A model generated the notes under the pieces. It was not told the origin of the DNA. It ran no database searches and saw only the letters and a program-made list of their open reading frames with translations. Both the position numbers and the translations under genes were made by a program. Below are positions 7,883 through 16,460 of a stretch of 64,000 bases of DNA, piece by piece (within the stretch, counting starts at the first letter, position 1; each line of letters starts with the position of its first letter). Location: positions 1 to 64,000 of the forward strand of contig NZ_JAIVFW010000032.1 in assembly GCF_020829595.1 (NCBI RefSeq), read 5' to 3'. Source of the DNA: Nostoc sp. CHAB 5844. GTDB lineage: Bacteria; Cyanobacteriota; Cyanobacteriia; Cyanobacteriales; Nostocaceae.

Positions 7883-10696
7883 ATGAGAAATTATATAGTT
7901 GACTCTTTCATAGTTAGTGGAACAATCTGGTACTGTCTAACTTTTATAAACTTTGCCCAGGCTCAAATTGTTACTGATACAACCCTACCTAATAATTCTG
8001 CTGTTGCACCTCTAGATGGAATGAACAGATGGAAAATTACAGAGGGTACTGTAGCAGGTAATAATCTTTTTCATAGTTTTAAGCAATTTAGTATTCCTGA
8101 AGGACACACAGCAGATTTTGTCAATCCTAATGCCAATATTCAAAATATTTTAGTTCGAGTAATTGGGGGAAACCGTTCTGATATTTTCGGAACTCTCAAA
8201 ACTTCGGGAAACGGTACTCCAAACTTGTTTTTGTTAAATCCTCACGGAATCCTATTTGGGCCTAATGCTAGTTTAAATGTTAGTGGCTCATTTGTTGCGA
8301 CAACAGCTAATGCGATCGCATTTGGTAATCAAGGTTTTTTCAGTGCTTCTGTACCAAATAATCCAGCATTGCTTACAGTCAATCCTTCGGCTTTTTTATT
8401 CAACCAAATTGTTGATTCTTCTATTACCAATCAATCTACAGTAGGTTTATCCGTTCCTAATGGTCAAAGTTTATTATTACTAGGTAGTACTGTCACTATA
8501 GACAACGGAAGTTTACTTGCTCCAGGCGGACGAATCGAATTAGGAGCAGTAGCGGGAGCAGGAACTGTAGAACTGAATGCAAATAATCAGAATCTGCGTT
8601 TGAGTTATCCCCAGAACATAGCACGAGGGAATATTTCGATTATCAATGGATCATCTGTAAATGTGAGGTCTAATGGTGGCGGTAGTTTGACAATCAATGC
8701 TCGAAATATAAAAATTGCAGATAGTCAGTTAACAGGTGGTCTGATCGGAGATGGAACTCAGGCAGGAGATATTATCCTAAATGCAACAGAAGGAATCAAC
8801 ATTACACAGAGTTCCTACATTACTAATAGTCTGGGAAACTTTTCTCTTTCAGCCACAGGTAATACTGGTGGTATTTATATCAAAGCTAGATCACTGTTTT
8901 TAAGTGACAGTTTCATTAAAAGTGATATTGGCGACATTCTCTCTTCAGTCACAGGTAATACTAAAGGTATTTATATTCAAGCTGGGTCAGTATCCTTGAA
9001 TAATAGTACTATCAGTAGCGATGTGGGCGAAATTCTTTCTTCAGTCACAGGTAATACTGAAGGTATTTATATTCAAGCTGGGTCATTATCCTTGAATAAT
9101 AGTACTATTAGTAGCGATGTTGGTGACATTCTCTCTTCAGTCATAGGTAATACTGAAGGTATTCATATTCAAGCTGGGTCATTATCCTTGAATAACAGTC
9201 TTGTTAGTAGTGATATTAATAATGGTGCGATGGGTAATACAAGCGGTATTCAGATATTAGCTGATTCAGTTTCACTAAATGGCACTACATTCAATTCCAT
9301 CACTTCAGGACAAGGTAGTACAAATGGAGTGCTTGTACAAGCTAACAATTTTGTTCTGTTAACAAACAGTTTCATCAATACCAGTGTTAGTGAAATAAGT
9401 AATAGCAATGCCAGCAATATTATAATTAAAGCGAGAAATCTCTTTTTAACTGATGCTTCTTCATTAGATACATCTTCTTCCAATAAAGGGTTTGCTGGCA
9501 ACATTCTAATTAATGCTCAAAATCTCTCTTTGGATAGCAGGAGTTCAATTAGAAGTGAAACCCGTGGCACTGGTAATCCAGGATTAATTGAAATTAATGC
9601 AGACAAACTAACTGTCAAGAATGGTGCTGTAATTTCATCCAGAACTATCGGTTCAAATGCTGGCGGTAACATTAATATTATTGCCAACACCGTTGATTTA
9701 ACTGGTGGTGGTCAAATTGTTACCAGTGCTTTCAGCAGTGGGAATGCAGGTAACATTACTATCGAAGCAAAAAATGGGGTGAGTATTACTGGTAGCGATG
9801 CTACTTTTGCAGATCGTTTGGCAGAACTAGGCACTCAAATAATTGATATTGATAATGACGGTGCTAATAGTGGTTTGTTTGCTCGTGTTCGCGGCGATGA
9901 AAGCACAAATGCTGGCAACATAACAGTAAATGCTCGCTCTTTACTACTTGATAATCAAGGAAAAATTACAACAGAAACAACTGCTGGTGAAGGAGGAAAT
10001 ATCAATATCCGGGTAAAGGATATTGTATTGCTGCGGAATAATAGTAATATTTCTGCCAATGCTGGTAGTTCTAATGCGGGAGGTAATGGAGGAAACATCA
10101 ATATCGACACTAAATTTTTAATTGCTGTCCCTTCCGAAAATAGTAATATCAGTGCCAATGCTTTTAACGGTAGGGGTGGCAGAGTAGATGTTGCAGCGCA
10201 AAGCATTTTTGGGATTGAGTCACGTTCTAGAGAAACGGACTTGAGCGATATTACAGCTAGTTCTGAGTTTGGAGTCAGTGGAGAAGTTACCATCACTACC
10301 CCAGAAGTTGATCCTATCCAAGGCTTAAGTGAATTACCAACCACCATTGTGGATAACTCAAGATTGCTGGTAGCTGATTGTTCAAAAGAAGACGAGGATG
10401 ACAATAGTCAATTTATCATTACGGGACGTGGTGGATTACCTGCTAATCCCTATGAGCTTCTTAATGGTGATGTTCTGTGGTCAGATACTCGTGCTAGAGA
10501 GATTACAACAAGGCAAAATTCACCTATCACCACTAAAACACCTTCTGTAAACCAAAAATCTGCCATTGTACCCGCCAATGGTTGGGTTTTTAATGCTGCG
10601 GGGGAAGTGACCCTCATTTCTGATGCAGCTGGTGTTGCTGACAATCCTTTAAAGTCTAATTCTTATGCCTGTCCCAAGCAAACAGCGATAAACTAA
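7883..10696 (+). CDS. two-partner-secretion filamentous haemagglutinin-like adhesin
   Basis: A 937-residue secreted protein. Residues 1-28 form a signal peptide ending AQA-QIV. The next 250 residues are the TPS (haemagglutination activity) domain: TLPNNSAV, then LFHSFKQFSIPEGHTADFVN, then the canonical NPHGILFGPNA block. The rest is a predicted right-handed beta-helix with repeating NITI/INA patterns, including four 32-residue repeats at about residues 322-449. The C-terminal region has the DCS...TGRGGLPANPYELL signature seen in cyanobacterial relatives. Such proteins cross the outer membrane through a TpsB/FhaC pore and act as surface adhesins. No TpsB gene is in this window. Start ATG 7883. 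Confidence 0.9.
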   Translation: MRNYIVDSFIVSGTIWYCLTFINFAQAQIVTDTTLPNNSAVAPLDGMNRWKITEGTVAGNNLFHSFKQFSIPEGHTADFVNPNANIQNILVRVIGGNRSDIFGTLKTSGNGTPNLFLLNPHGILFGPNASLNVSGSFVATTANAIAFGNQGFFSASVPNNPALLTVNPSAFLFNQIVDSSITNQSTVGLSVPNGQSLLLLGSTVTIDNGSLLAPGGRIELGAVAGAGTVELNANNQNLRLSYPQNIARGNISIINGSSVNVRSNGGGSLTINARNIKIADSQLTGGLIGDGTQAGDIILNATEGINITQSSYITNSLGNFSLSATGNTGGIYIKARSLFLSDSFIKSDIGDILSSVTGNTKGIYIQAGSVSLNNSTISSDVGEILSSVTGNTEGIYIQAGSLSLNNSTISSDVGDILSSVIGNTEGIHIQAGSLSLNNSLVSSDINNGAMGNTSGIQILADSVSLNGTTFNSITSGQGSTNGVLVQANNFVLLTNSFINTSVSEISNSNASNIIIKARNLFLTDASSLDTSSSNKGFAGNILINAQNLSLDSRSSIRSETRGTGNPGLIEINADKLTVKNGAVISSRTIGSNAGGNINIIANTVDLTGGGQIVTSAFSSGNAGNITIEAKNGVSITGSDATFADRLAELGTQIIDIDNDGANSGLFARVRGDESTNAGNITVNARSLLLDNQGKITTETTAGEGGNINIRVKDIVLLRNNSNISANAGSSNAGGNGGNINIDTKFLIAVPSENSNISANAFNGRGGRVDVAAQSIFGIESRSRETDLSDITASSEFGVSGEVTITTPEVDPIQGLSELPTTIVDNSRLLVADCSKEDEDDNSQFIITGRGGLPANPYELLNGDVLWSDTRAREITTRQNSPITTKTPSVNQKSAIVPANGWVFNAAGEVTLISDAAGVADNPLKSNSYACPKQTAIN
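8846..9229 (+). repeat. four tandem 96-bp coding repeats inside the adhesin
   Basis: Units begin at 8846, 8942, 9038 and 9134, exactly 96 bp apart. They encode 32-residue beta-helix rungs with the core GNTxGIYIQAGSxSLNNSxI. Units 2-4 are nearly identical in DNA, unit 1 is more diverged, and a degenerate fifth follows. The exact spacing and high identity point to recent duplication. Confidence 0.88.
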
Positions 10697-10823
10697 TTGC
10701 CGATTTTTCAGAGTCGATAGGAAAAAGCTTGAAGTATTGTTGCAACTCTTAACGTTTCACATACAAGTTTCTTGCTGCACCTTGGTAGACTGAATTTTAT
10801 ACAAATTAATTATTGTCCTTTGC

Positions 10824-10840
10824 TGCGCCCTTCGGGCGCA
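10824..10840. repeat. perfect GC-rich hairpin upstream of acsF
   Basis: TGCGCCC (10824-10830), loop TTC, GGGCGCA (10834-10840). It ends 35 bases before the acsF ATG and resembles the CCCTTCGGG cores in the GC-rich islands elsewhere in the window. It could be a small repeat insertion or a leader structure. Confidence 0.6.
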
Positions 10841-10875
10841 ATCAAGATAATAAAGACACTCATGGCAATCGAGAC

Positions 10876-11952
10876 ATGGTAGATTCCCTCAAAAAACCAG
10901 GCTTTGAAGAAATACGGCCAGGAATTAAAGTCCCGGCAAAAGAAACCTTATTAACACCACGGTTTTATACTACCGATTTTGATGCGATGGCGCGGATGGA
11001 CATCTCTGTAAATGAAGATGAGTTAAAAGCCATCTTAGAAGAGTTCCGCGCTGACTATAACCGCCATCACTTCGTTCGGGATGCCGAGTTTGAACAATCC
11101 TGGGATCACATTGACGGGGAAACTCGCCAGTTGTTCATTGAATTTCTAGAGCGTTCTTGTACAGCAGAATTCTCTGGCTTCTTACTGTACAAGGAATTAG
11201 GTCGTCGTTTGAAAGATAAAAGCCCCGTCTTAGCAGAGTGTTTCAACCTGATGTCACGGGATGAAGCACGTCATGCTGGCTTTTTGAATAAAGCGATGTC
11301 AGACTTTAATTTGTCTCTCGACTTAGGGTTTTTGACAAAGAGCCGGAATTATACGTTCTTTAAACCCAAATTCATTTTCTATGCTACCTATCTTTCTGAA
11401 AAAATCGGTTACTGGCGTTATATCACCATTTACCGTCATTTAGAAGTGCATCCCGAAGACAGAATTTATCCAATTTTCCGGTTCTTTGAAAATTGGTGTC
11501 AAGATGAAAACCGTCACGGTGATTTCTTTGACGCTATTATGAGAGCGCAGCCGCAAATGCTGAATGACTGGAAAGCAAAACTGTGGAGTCGGTTTTTCTT
11601 GTTGTCAGTGTTTGTGACAATGTATCTCAATGACTTACAACGCAAAGACTTTTACGCCTCAATTGGTTTAGATGCACGCGAATATGATATTTACGTGATC
11701 AAGAAAACCAATGAAACCGCAGGTAGAGTCTTCCCTGTGATGTTGGATGTAGACAGTCCTGAGTTTTACGATCGCCTAGATCTATGTATTAAGAATAATC
11801 AAAAACTGAGCGCGATCGCTAACTCTAACACCCCCAAATTCTTACAATTCTTCCAGAAGTTGCCATTATACATCTCCAATGGTTGGCAGTTCTTGAAGTT
11901 GTACTTGATGAAGCCAATTGATGCTGCTTCTGCTCATGGAATGGCTCGTTAG
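10876..11952 (+). CDS. acsF: Mg-protoporphyrin IX monomethyl ester oxidative cyclase, aerobic
   Basis: A 358-residue di-iron enzyme forming the fifth (E) ring of chlorophyll: Mg-protoporphyrin monomethyl ester plus O2 to divinyl protochlorophyllide. The protein opens [20 protein letters not shown], as in cyanobacterial AcsF. The ferritin-like metal motifs are visible: E...  in [28 protein letters not shown] and [11 protein letters not shown]. Length is normal. I chose ATG 10876. An in-frame TTG at 10813 would add 21 residues encoded largely by a GC-rich hairpin, so it is unlikely. Cyanobacteria often hold a second, low-oxygen copy; this sequence alone does not say which one this is. A strong terminator follows. 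Confidence 0.95.
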   Translation: MVDSLKKPGFEEIRPGIKVPAKETLLTPRFYTTDFDAMARMDISVNEDELKAILEEFRADYNRHHFVRDAEFEQSWDHIDGETRQLFIEFLERSCTAEFSGFLLYKELGRRLKDKSPVLAECFNLMSRDEARHAGFLNKAMSDFNLSLDLGFLTKSRNYTFFKPKFIFYATYLSEKIGYWRYITIYRHLEVHPEDRIYPIFRFFENWCQDENRHGDFFDAIMRAQPQMLNDWKAKLWSRFFLLSVFVTMYLNDLQRKDFYASIGLDAREYDIYVIKKTNETAGRVFPVMLDVDSPEFYDRLDLCIKNNQKLSAIANSNTPKFLQFFQKLPLYISNGWQFLKLYLMKPIDAASAHGMAR

Positions 11953-11972
11953 ATTTAAAAGATAATTTTAGG

Positions 11973-12007
11973 GGATGGTATTAGTGTAGTAATACCATCC
12001 TTTTTTA
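11973..12007 (+). terminator. rho-independent terminator of acsF
   Basis: An 11-bp stem GGATGGTATTA (11973-11983) pairs with TAATACCATCC (11990-12000), followed by TTTTTT. It is 20 bases past the acsF stop. Confidence 0.92.
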
Positions 12008-12050
12008 TTACTTTTATAGAGTCCAGTATTCAATCATTTAAAAAAGCTTA

Positions 12051-12059
12051 TGTTATAAT
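12051..12059 (+). promoter_or_regulatory. candidate extended -10 promoter for the methyltransferase
   Basis: TGTTATAAT at 12051-12059 is a TGn-TATAAT extended -10, 39 bases before ATG 12099. No clear -35 box. Inference from motif and position. Confidence 0.45.
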
Positions 12060-12098
12060 GTCTTACTCAGACGTTTAGCTCAACATTTTCGTAATTTT

Positions 12099-13169
12099 AT
12101 GGAGGAAGTAAAACTAAAATTTGCTGATATATTTGCTGGAATTGGAGGTTTTAGATTAGCGTTTAAAAAAGCTGAATATGAATGTGTATTCTCCTGCGAG
12201 ATTAATGAAGCTTGTCGACAAGTTTACTTTAATAACTTTGGAGATATGCCAGCATATGATATTAGAAAAATAGATATACAAAACTTACCATACTTTGATG
12301 TTTTGACAGCTGGCTTTCCTTGCCAACCTTTTAGTATTTGTGGAAGAAGAAAAGGTTTTCACGACACTAGAGGTACTCTATTTTTTCATATTTGCGAAAT
12401 TATTGAACATATTAATCCACCTGTTGTTGTACTTGAAAACGTTAAGCACATCTTACATCACGATCAAGGAAGAACATTAGAGACTATATTATATTCTTTG
12501 GAAGATATAGGTTATGTAGTAAATTACGAAATACTCAACTCTAAAGATTTCGGACTGCCACAAAATAGAGAAAGAGTAGTATTTGTTGCTACAAAGAATA
12601 GAAAATTTGATTTTAAACTTCTCAAGAAAATTTATCCGTTTCCTACTCTGAAAGAATTTTTATGTACTTCAGGGGATTTTGAATACTTAAATCCTCAAGA
12701 CTACACAATGATAGAAAATCCAAAACAACAAACATCTGGTTTAATTTTTGTAGGATATCGTAATAAAAATATTTGGAAAACAGGCATTAGACCAAACACA
12801 GAACATTTATCGAGAGTTCATCATCAACCAAATAGAATATATTCTATTAAAGGTGTACATCCAACAATACCATCGCAAGAGACTTCTGGTAGATTTTTTA
12901 TTTACATACCAGAAGAAAAAGCAGTTCGGAAATTAACTATTAGAGAGTGTTATAGAATTATGGGTTTTCCTAATAGTTTTAAAATTCATCCTAATTTAGG
13001 AGAGTGTTATAAGCAAATAGGCAATTCCGTTGTTATACCAGTGATATATGAACTGGCTAATCAAATTAAGAAACAATTTTTTCACCATTCAGAGTTGGAA
13101 ACTGAAATAATTAGTGATCGTAAAAATTATCGTGTTGAGAAGCCTATTCAACTAGAACTCCCTCTTTAA
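12099..13169 (+). CDS. DNA (cytosine-5-)-methyltransferase
   Basis: A 356-residue C5-cytosine methyltransferase with all landmark motifs in order: motif I FAGIGGF (residues 12-18, SAM binding), motif IV GFPCQPFS (72-79, catalytic Cys75), motif VI ENV (113-115), motif VIII QNRERV (155-160), a target-recognition region around 210-290 (HHQPNRIYSIKGVHPTIPS), and motif X GNSVVIPVI near 310. It methylates cytosine at a specific DNA site. The site cannot be read from the sequence. It is notably AT-rich compared with acsF and uvrC, suggesting acquisition. The next gene starts 2 bases after the stop, so they form an operon, probably a restriction-modification pair. Confidence 0.93.
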   Translation: MEEVKLKFADIFAGIGGFRLAFKKAEYECVFSCEINEACRQVYFNNFGDMPAYDIRKIDIQNLPYFDVLTAGFPCQPFSICGRRKGFHDTRGTLFFHICEIIEHINPPVVVLENVKHILHHDQGRTLETILYSLEDIGYVVNYEILNSKDFGLPQNRERVVFVATKNRKFDFKLLKKIYPFPTLKEFLCTSGDFEYLNPQDYTMIENPKQQTSGLIFVGYRNKNIWKTGIRPNTEHLSRVHHQPNRIYSIKGVHPTIPSQETSGRFFIYIPEEKAVRKLTIRECYRIMGFPNSFKIHPNLGECYKQIGNSVVIPVIYELANQIKKQFFHHSELETEIISDRKNYRVEKPIQLELPL

Positions 13170-13171
13170 TA

Positions 13172-13537
13172 ATGAATCACCGAGAAAAACTTATACAAAT
13201 TTACCAAAATATATCTGAACTTGAAAATCATCAAATTCAATTACCTGAAGAATATCAAAATTATGTAGCGGAAGTTGCTCAAAAATGCTTTGTCAGAAAG
13301 GCAGTTTATACAGTACTAATTACTCTTTTAGTACATAAAATTATACATCCGTCTCAGGATATTAGATATCACCAAGCTGAAATGACTGGTGGTTTCTCAG
13401 GAAGAAGTATAGATACCGAGTCTATCCTGAATTTTATTGAGGAATACTCTAAATTGATCCAGTCAGATAATGAAATACAAAAAATTCATAAAGAAAAATG
13501 GAATGAGATTTTAGGCAGATTGATGATTGATGAATGA
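13172..13537 (+). CDS. restriction-endonuclease-like partner, probably C-terminally truncated
   Basis: A 121-residue protein placed 2 bases after the C5 methyltransferase, the usual spot for its cognate endonuclease. The segment VYTVLITLLVHKIIHPSQ-DIRYHQ...GGFSGRSIDT (about residues 45-92) resembles a conserved N-terminal block of some type II restriction enzymes, which run to several hundred residues (recalled, unsearched). After it the protein continues only about 30 residues before a stop, and uvrC ends 17 bases beyond on the other strand. I infer a broken endonuclease, leaving an orphan methyltransferase. A small regulator is the alternative. Confidence 0.55.
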   Translation: MNHREKLIQIYQNISELENHQIQLPEEYQNYVAEVAQKCFVRKAVYTVLITLLVHKIIHPSQDIRYHQAEMTGGFSGRSIDTESILNFIEEYSKLIQSDNEIQKIHKEKWNEILGRLMIDE

Positions 13538-13553
13538 AATAAATTCAGCTTTT

Positions 13554-15431
13554 TCAAGAGGGATGAAAGTAATCGTAAATTTCCTGCGCCAATCTTGGCC
13601 CAATTCCAGAAACTTCGGCTAGTTGTGCGGGTGTAGCTTGGCGAATATAATCAACTGAGCGAAAATGCCCTAACAGTTGCTTTTGGCGATGATGTCCTAA
13701 TCCTGGTATTTCATCTAAACGCGATCGCCTCAGTTTATCACTGCGTTGTTGACGATGGAAAGTAACAGCAAACCGATGCGCTTCATCCCGTAACCGTCGC
13801 AATAACTGTACTCCTGGTTGTTCTGCATCAGTTTGTAAAGGTTGTGATTCTCCAGGTAAAAATATTTCTTCGCGCTGCTTTGCCAAACTCACAACTCGCA
13901 AGTCTTCTAACAAATTCATCTCTTGCAACACAGCCACGACTGAAGACAGCTGTCCTTTACCGCCATCAATCATAATTAAATCAGGCCAGTCAGGATTTCC
14001 GGCACGTTGTAGTTGGGGATTTTCGCTATACTTGCGAAAACGCCGTTGAATGACTTCCGCTAAACTGGCGAAATCATCTGAGTGTCCGGTTGTGACTGTA
14101 GGATTTTTGATTTTGTAATGACGATAGTGTTGTTTACCAGGTAAACCATCGATAAATACAACTTGGGAAGCTACAGCATTGGAACCTTGAATGTGGGAAA
14201 TATCGTAACCTTCAATGCGGTGAGGCAAGTCAGGTAAATCGAGAATATCAGCTAAGTCTTGCATTGCTTGAGTATTGCGATCGCCCAATTTTTGCATTCT
14301 TTGCAATTCGTATTGAGCATTCCGCTCTACCATCTCAATTAATTCTGCCTTAGTTTGCCGTTGGGGAGACAAAATTGTGACTTTTCTTCCCTTACGCTGA
14401 GTTAGAACATCTGCCAATATTTCCGTATCAGGTAACTCGTGCTGTACTAAAATCTCTGTAGGAATTTCCACCGCATCAGCAGTTTGGTAATGTTCCTCCA
14501 AGACGCGTTGTAAAATTGCGCCTGGTTCAGCTTGTGCATCTGCAACAAACGCCAAGCGTCCGACTAATTGACCAGCGCGAATTTGGAACAATTGAATACA
14601 GGCGTGTTGAGTATCGGCTGCTAAGGCGATCGCATCCCGCGACACTGTATCATCTGGTAAAGATACTTTTTGATCTGCCGTCAAGGATTTTAACCCAGAA
14701 ATTTGATCGCGTATTCGCGCCGCCGATTCAAAATTCAGCGCCTCGGCAGCTTTGTGCATTTGTTCTGTCAAAATCTCAATTAATTCCTGAGTGCGGCCTT
14801 GGAATACCATTGCTACCTTCTGCACAGTTTTGCGGTATTCTTCTGGTGAAATTAACTGTTGACACACGCCAGGACAACGCCCCATGTCATAATTCAAACA
14901 GGGACGGTCTTTGAATAACGGTTGCGGTCGTTGTCGCAGAGAAAAGATGCGCTTACTAATGCGTAAAATTTCTCGTAATAAACCTGTATCTGTATAAGGG
15001 CCGTAGAATTTATCTTTTTCTTTGCCTAGTTGGCGTTTGCGAGTGATGAAAATTCGGGGATAATCTTCTGACCAAGTGATGCAAACATAGGGATATTTTT
15101 TATCATCTTTAAGCAGCACATTAAAGTATGGTTGGTGCTGCTTGATTAAGTTGGCTTCCAACGCTAAAGCTTCGGCTTCCGTATCGGTGACGATGAATTC
15201 AATTTCTGCCACCTGTCTGGCCATTGTGGCGATACGTTCGCTTTTAGTGTAACCTTCGCGGAAATAGGAACGAACACGCGATCGCAACTTCCGCGACTTA
15301 CCTATATATATAATGCGATCGCTACCATCCCGCATAAAATAAACTCCTGGTTCCGGCGGGATTTGGGCTAGTCGGCTTTCCAGACGCTCTGGATCTTTAA
15401 CCAGTGGTACTATTTGAGCAGATGTTGTCAC
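13554..15431 (-). CDS. uvrC: excinuclease ABC subunit C
   Basis: A 625-residue UvrC, the dual-incision nuclease of nucleotide excision repair. Domains in order: GIY-YIG nuclease at about 25-105 ([19 protein letters not shown]), Cys-rich segment [13 protein letters not shown] near 180, UvrB-binding UVR motif near 225-260 ([13 protein letters not shown]), RNase H-like endonuclease at about 400-550 ([28 protein letters not shown]) and a C-terminal helix-hairpin-helix pair ([32 protein letters not shown]). Length and domains are complete. It converges with the methyltransferase operon, the stops being 17 bases apart. Confidence 0.97.
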   Translation of the reverse strand: MTTSAQIVPLVKDPERLESRLAQIPPEPGVYFMRDGSDRIIYIGKSRKLRSRVRSYFREGYTKSERIATMARQVAEIEFIVTDTEAEALALEANLIKQHQPYFNVLLKDDKKYPYVCITWSEDYPRIFITRKRQLGKEKDKFYGPYTDTGLLREILRISKRIFSLRQRPQPLFKDRPCLNYDMGRCPGVCQQLISPEEYRKTVQKVAMVFQGRTQELIEILTEQMHKAAEALNFESAARIRDQISGLKSLTADQKVSLPDDTVSRDAIALAADTQHACIQLFQIRAGQLVGRLAFVADAQAEPGAILQRVLEEHYQTADAVEIPTEILVQHELPDTEILADVLTQRKGRKVTILSPQRQTKAELIEMVERNAQYELQRMQKLGDRNTQAMQDLADILDLPDLPHRIEGYDISHIQGSNAVASQVVFIDGLPGKQHYRHYKIKNPTVTTGHSDDFASLAEVIQRRFRKYSENPQLQRAGNPDWPDLIMIDGGKGQLSSVVAVLQEMNLLEDLRVVSLAKQREEIFLPGESQPLQTDAEQPGVQLLRRLRDEAHRFAVTFHRQQRSDKLRRSRLDEIPGLGHHRQKQLLGHFRSVDYIRQATPAQLAEVSGIGPRLAQEIYDYFHPS

Positions 15432-15735
15432 AATTAATTTTTCGGTAATTTTACGCTTTTACCTATCTCTATTTTAAGAAATAAATTGAGCGTTGCTGAA
15501 TCTGAGGATAAATTTACCTCACGCAAAGCAAGACATTTGCGTGGGTGGATTTCCTCACTTAAGCTTACCGATGTGTTTGTGTTCCGCAAAACGTGAAATT
15601 GTATTACACAAGTGTAACCTTTGAAGTACAGCAGATTTCAAGAAACGTGAAGTACGTCATTAGAATTCAAAGCTAAGTAAACAGCATTTTCTTCTGAATT
15701 CTGACTTCTGAATTCTGAATTCTGCTGTCAGTTAA
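15432..15735. repeat. intergenic region with a hairpin and heptameric repeats
   Basis: No gene. A dyad CACGCAAA (15520-15527)/TTTGCGTG (15536-15543) could form a hairpin. Four 7-bp units, GAATTCT, GACTTCT, GAATTCT, GAATTCT, run without gaps at 15696-15723. They belong to the short tandemly repeated repetitive (STRR) class known from heterocyst-forming cyanobacteria. Confidence 0.7.
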
Positions 15736-16149
15736 TTAACTAGCGATCGCTTCCGACTTTTTTCGACTGGGACGCTTGCGATCTGATTTTTTCTTCAATC
15801 CTACCGCTTGCGCTTGATTACTATCTGAACCATATTGTCCCCGGACAACTTCTTTCATTGCTAACACAGCATTGTGAAATTCCCACTCTGCTAGTCGTGC
15901 TGCATCAGTCGCCGCACGGGATAAAGCTTGTTTTTCATTTTCTACTTGTTGCAGCGTTAACATTTTTTGATAAGCTGTTTGCAAGCTTTCTTCTGTCGCA
16001 TCAGCACGGGTTGTTGTGTAGTTGTTGATTGTTTGCAAACCGTGCAATGAGGTGGTGTCTTGAGTTATTGTTTGACGCGACAAACGACGTGTAGTATCTT
16101 GGCTAGGCATTGATGCTTCCGTAGTATAGTACATATTTAATGTACCCAT
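15736..16149 (-). CDS. hypothetical protein, 137 aa
   Basis: An intact small protein. The N-terminal 40 residues are Thr/Gln/Ser-rich, the middle (about 50-110) is helical and Glu/Ala-rich with coiled-coil character (YQKMLTLQQVENEKQALSRAATDAARLAEWEF), and the tail is very basic (KKKSDRKRPSRKKS), suggesting nucleic-acid binding. No family recognised. In-frame ATGs at residues 6 and 14 are alternative starts. Confidence 0.6.
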   Translation of the reverse strand: MGTLNMYYTTEASMPSQDTTRRLSRQTITQDTTSLHGLQTINNYTTTRADATEESLQTAYQKMLTLQQVENEKQALSRAATDAARLAEWEFHNAVLAMKEVVRGQYGSDSNQAQAVGLKKKSDRKRPSRKKSEAIAS

Positions 16150-16232
16150 TGCAACTCAAAAAGTATCAGTAAGATAAATTGTTTAGGTAGGATAATATTT
16201 AAAGTAAGAGTGGATTATTGTTGTAGATAAAT

Positions 16233-16400
16233 ACATTCGCAATGTGAGTCGTTACATTTACAATGTCAGCCTTCACATTCATAATGCAAGTTATCACATT
16301 AACGATGTTAGCGATCGCATCAACAATGCCAACCATCACATTAATAATGTGAGTCTTTACATTCGTAATGTAAGTAATTATATTTACATAACAATGAAAT
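16233..16400. repeat. phased array of 21-bp units, each carrying an ACATT-NNN-AATGT dyad
   Basis: Seven units of exactly 21 bp start at 16233, 16254, 16275, 16296, 16317, 16338 and 16359, with a degenerate eighth at 16380. Each is a 13-bp dyad (ACATT, three variable bases, AATGT) plus an 8-bp spacer of the form nAGynnTy. Units 1, 2, 6 and 7 have perfect dyad arms, and unit 5 is the most diverged. 21 bp is two helical turns, so all dyads face the same side of the DNA. The array ends 60 bases before the ATPase gene at 16461. It looks like an operator or iteron-type binding array, with no protein assigned. Confidence 0.85.
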
Positions 16401-16460
16401 ATGATTTATTTTCAAGTTAGTTATTTTAGTTAAAACTTCTAAGTTTCAGGAATTATCAAA

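Noticed and set aside
10813-10875. TTG-initiated 21-residue extension of AcsF
   Set aside because: Encoded largely by a perfect GC hairpin; the family start [12 protein letters not shown] fits ATG 10876.
16233-16400. Possible CRISPR array in the 21-bp tandem units
   Set aside because: Units are contiguous 21-mers with internal dyads; there are no 30-40 base unique spacers, no 25-40 base repeat and no cas genes.
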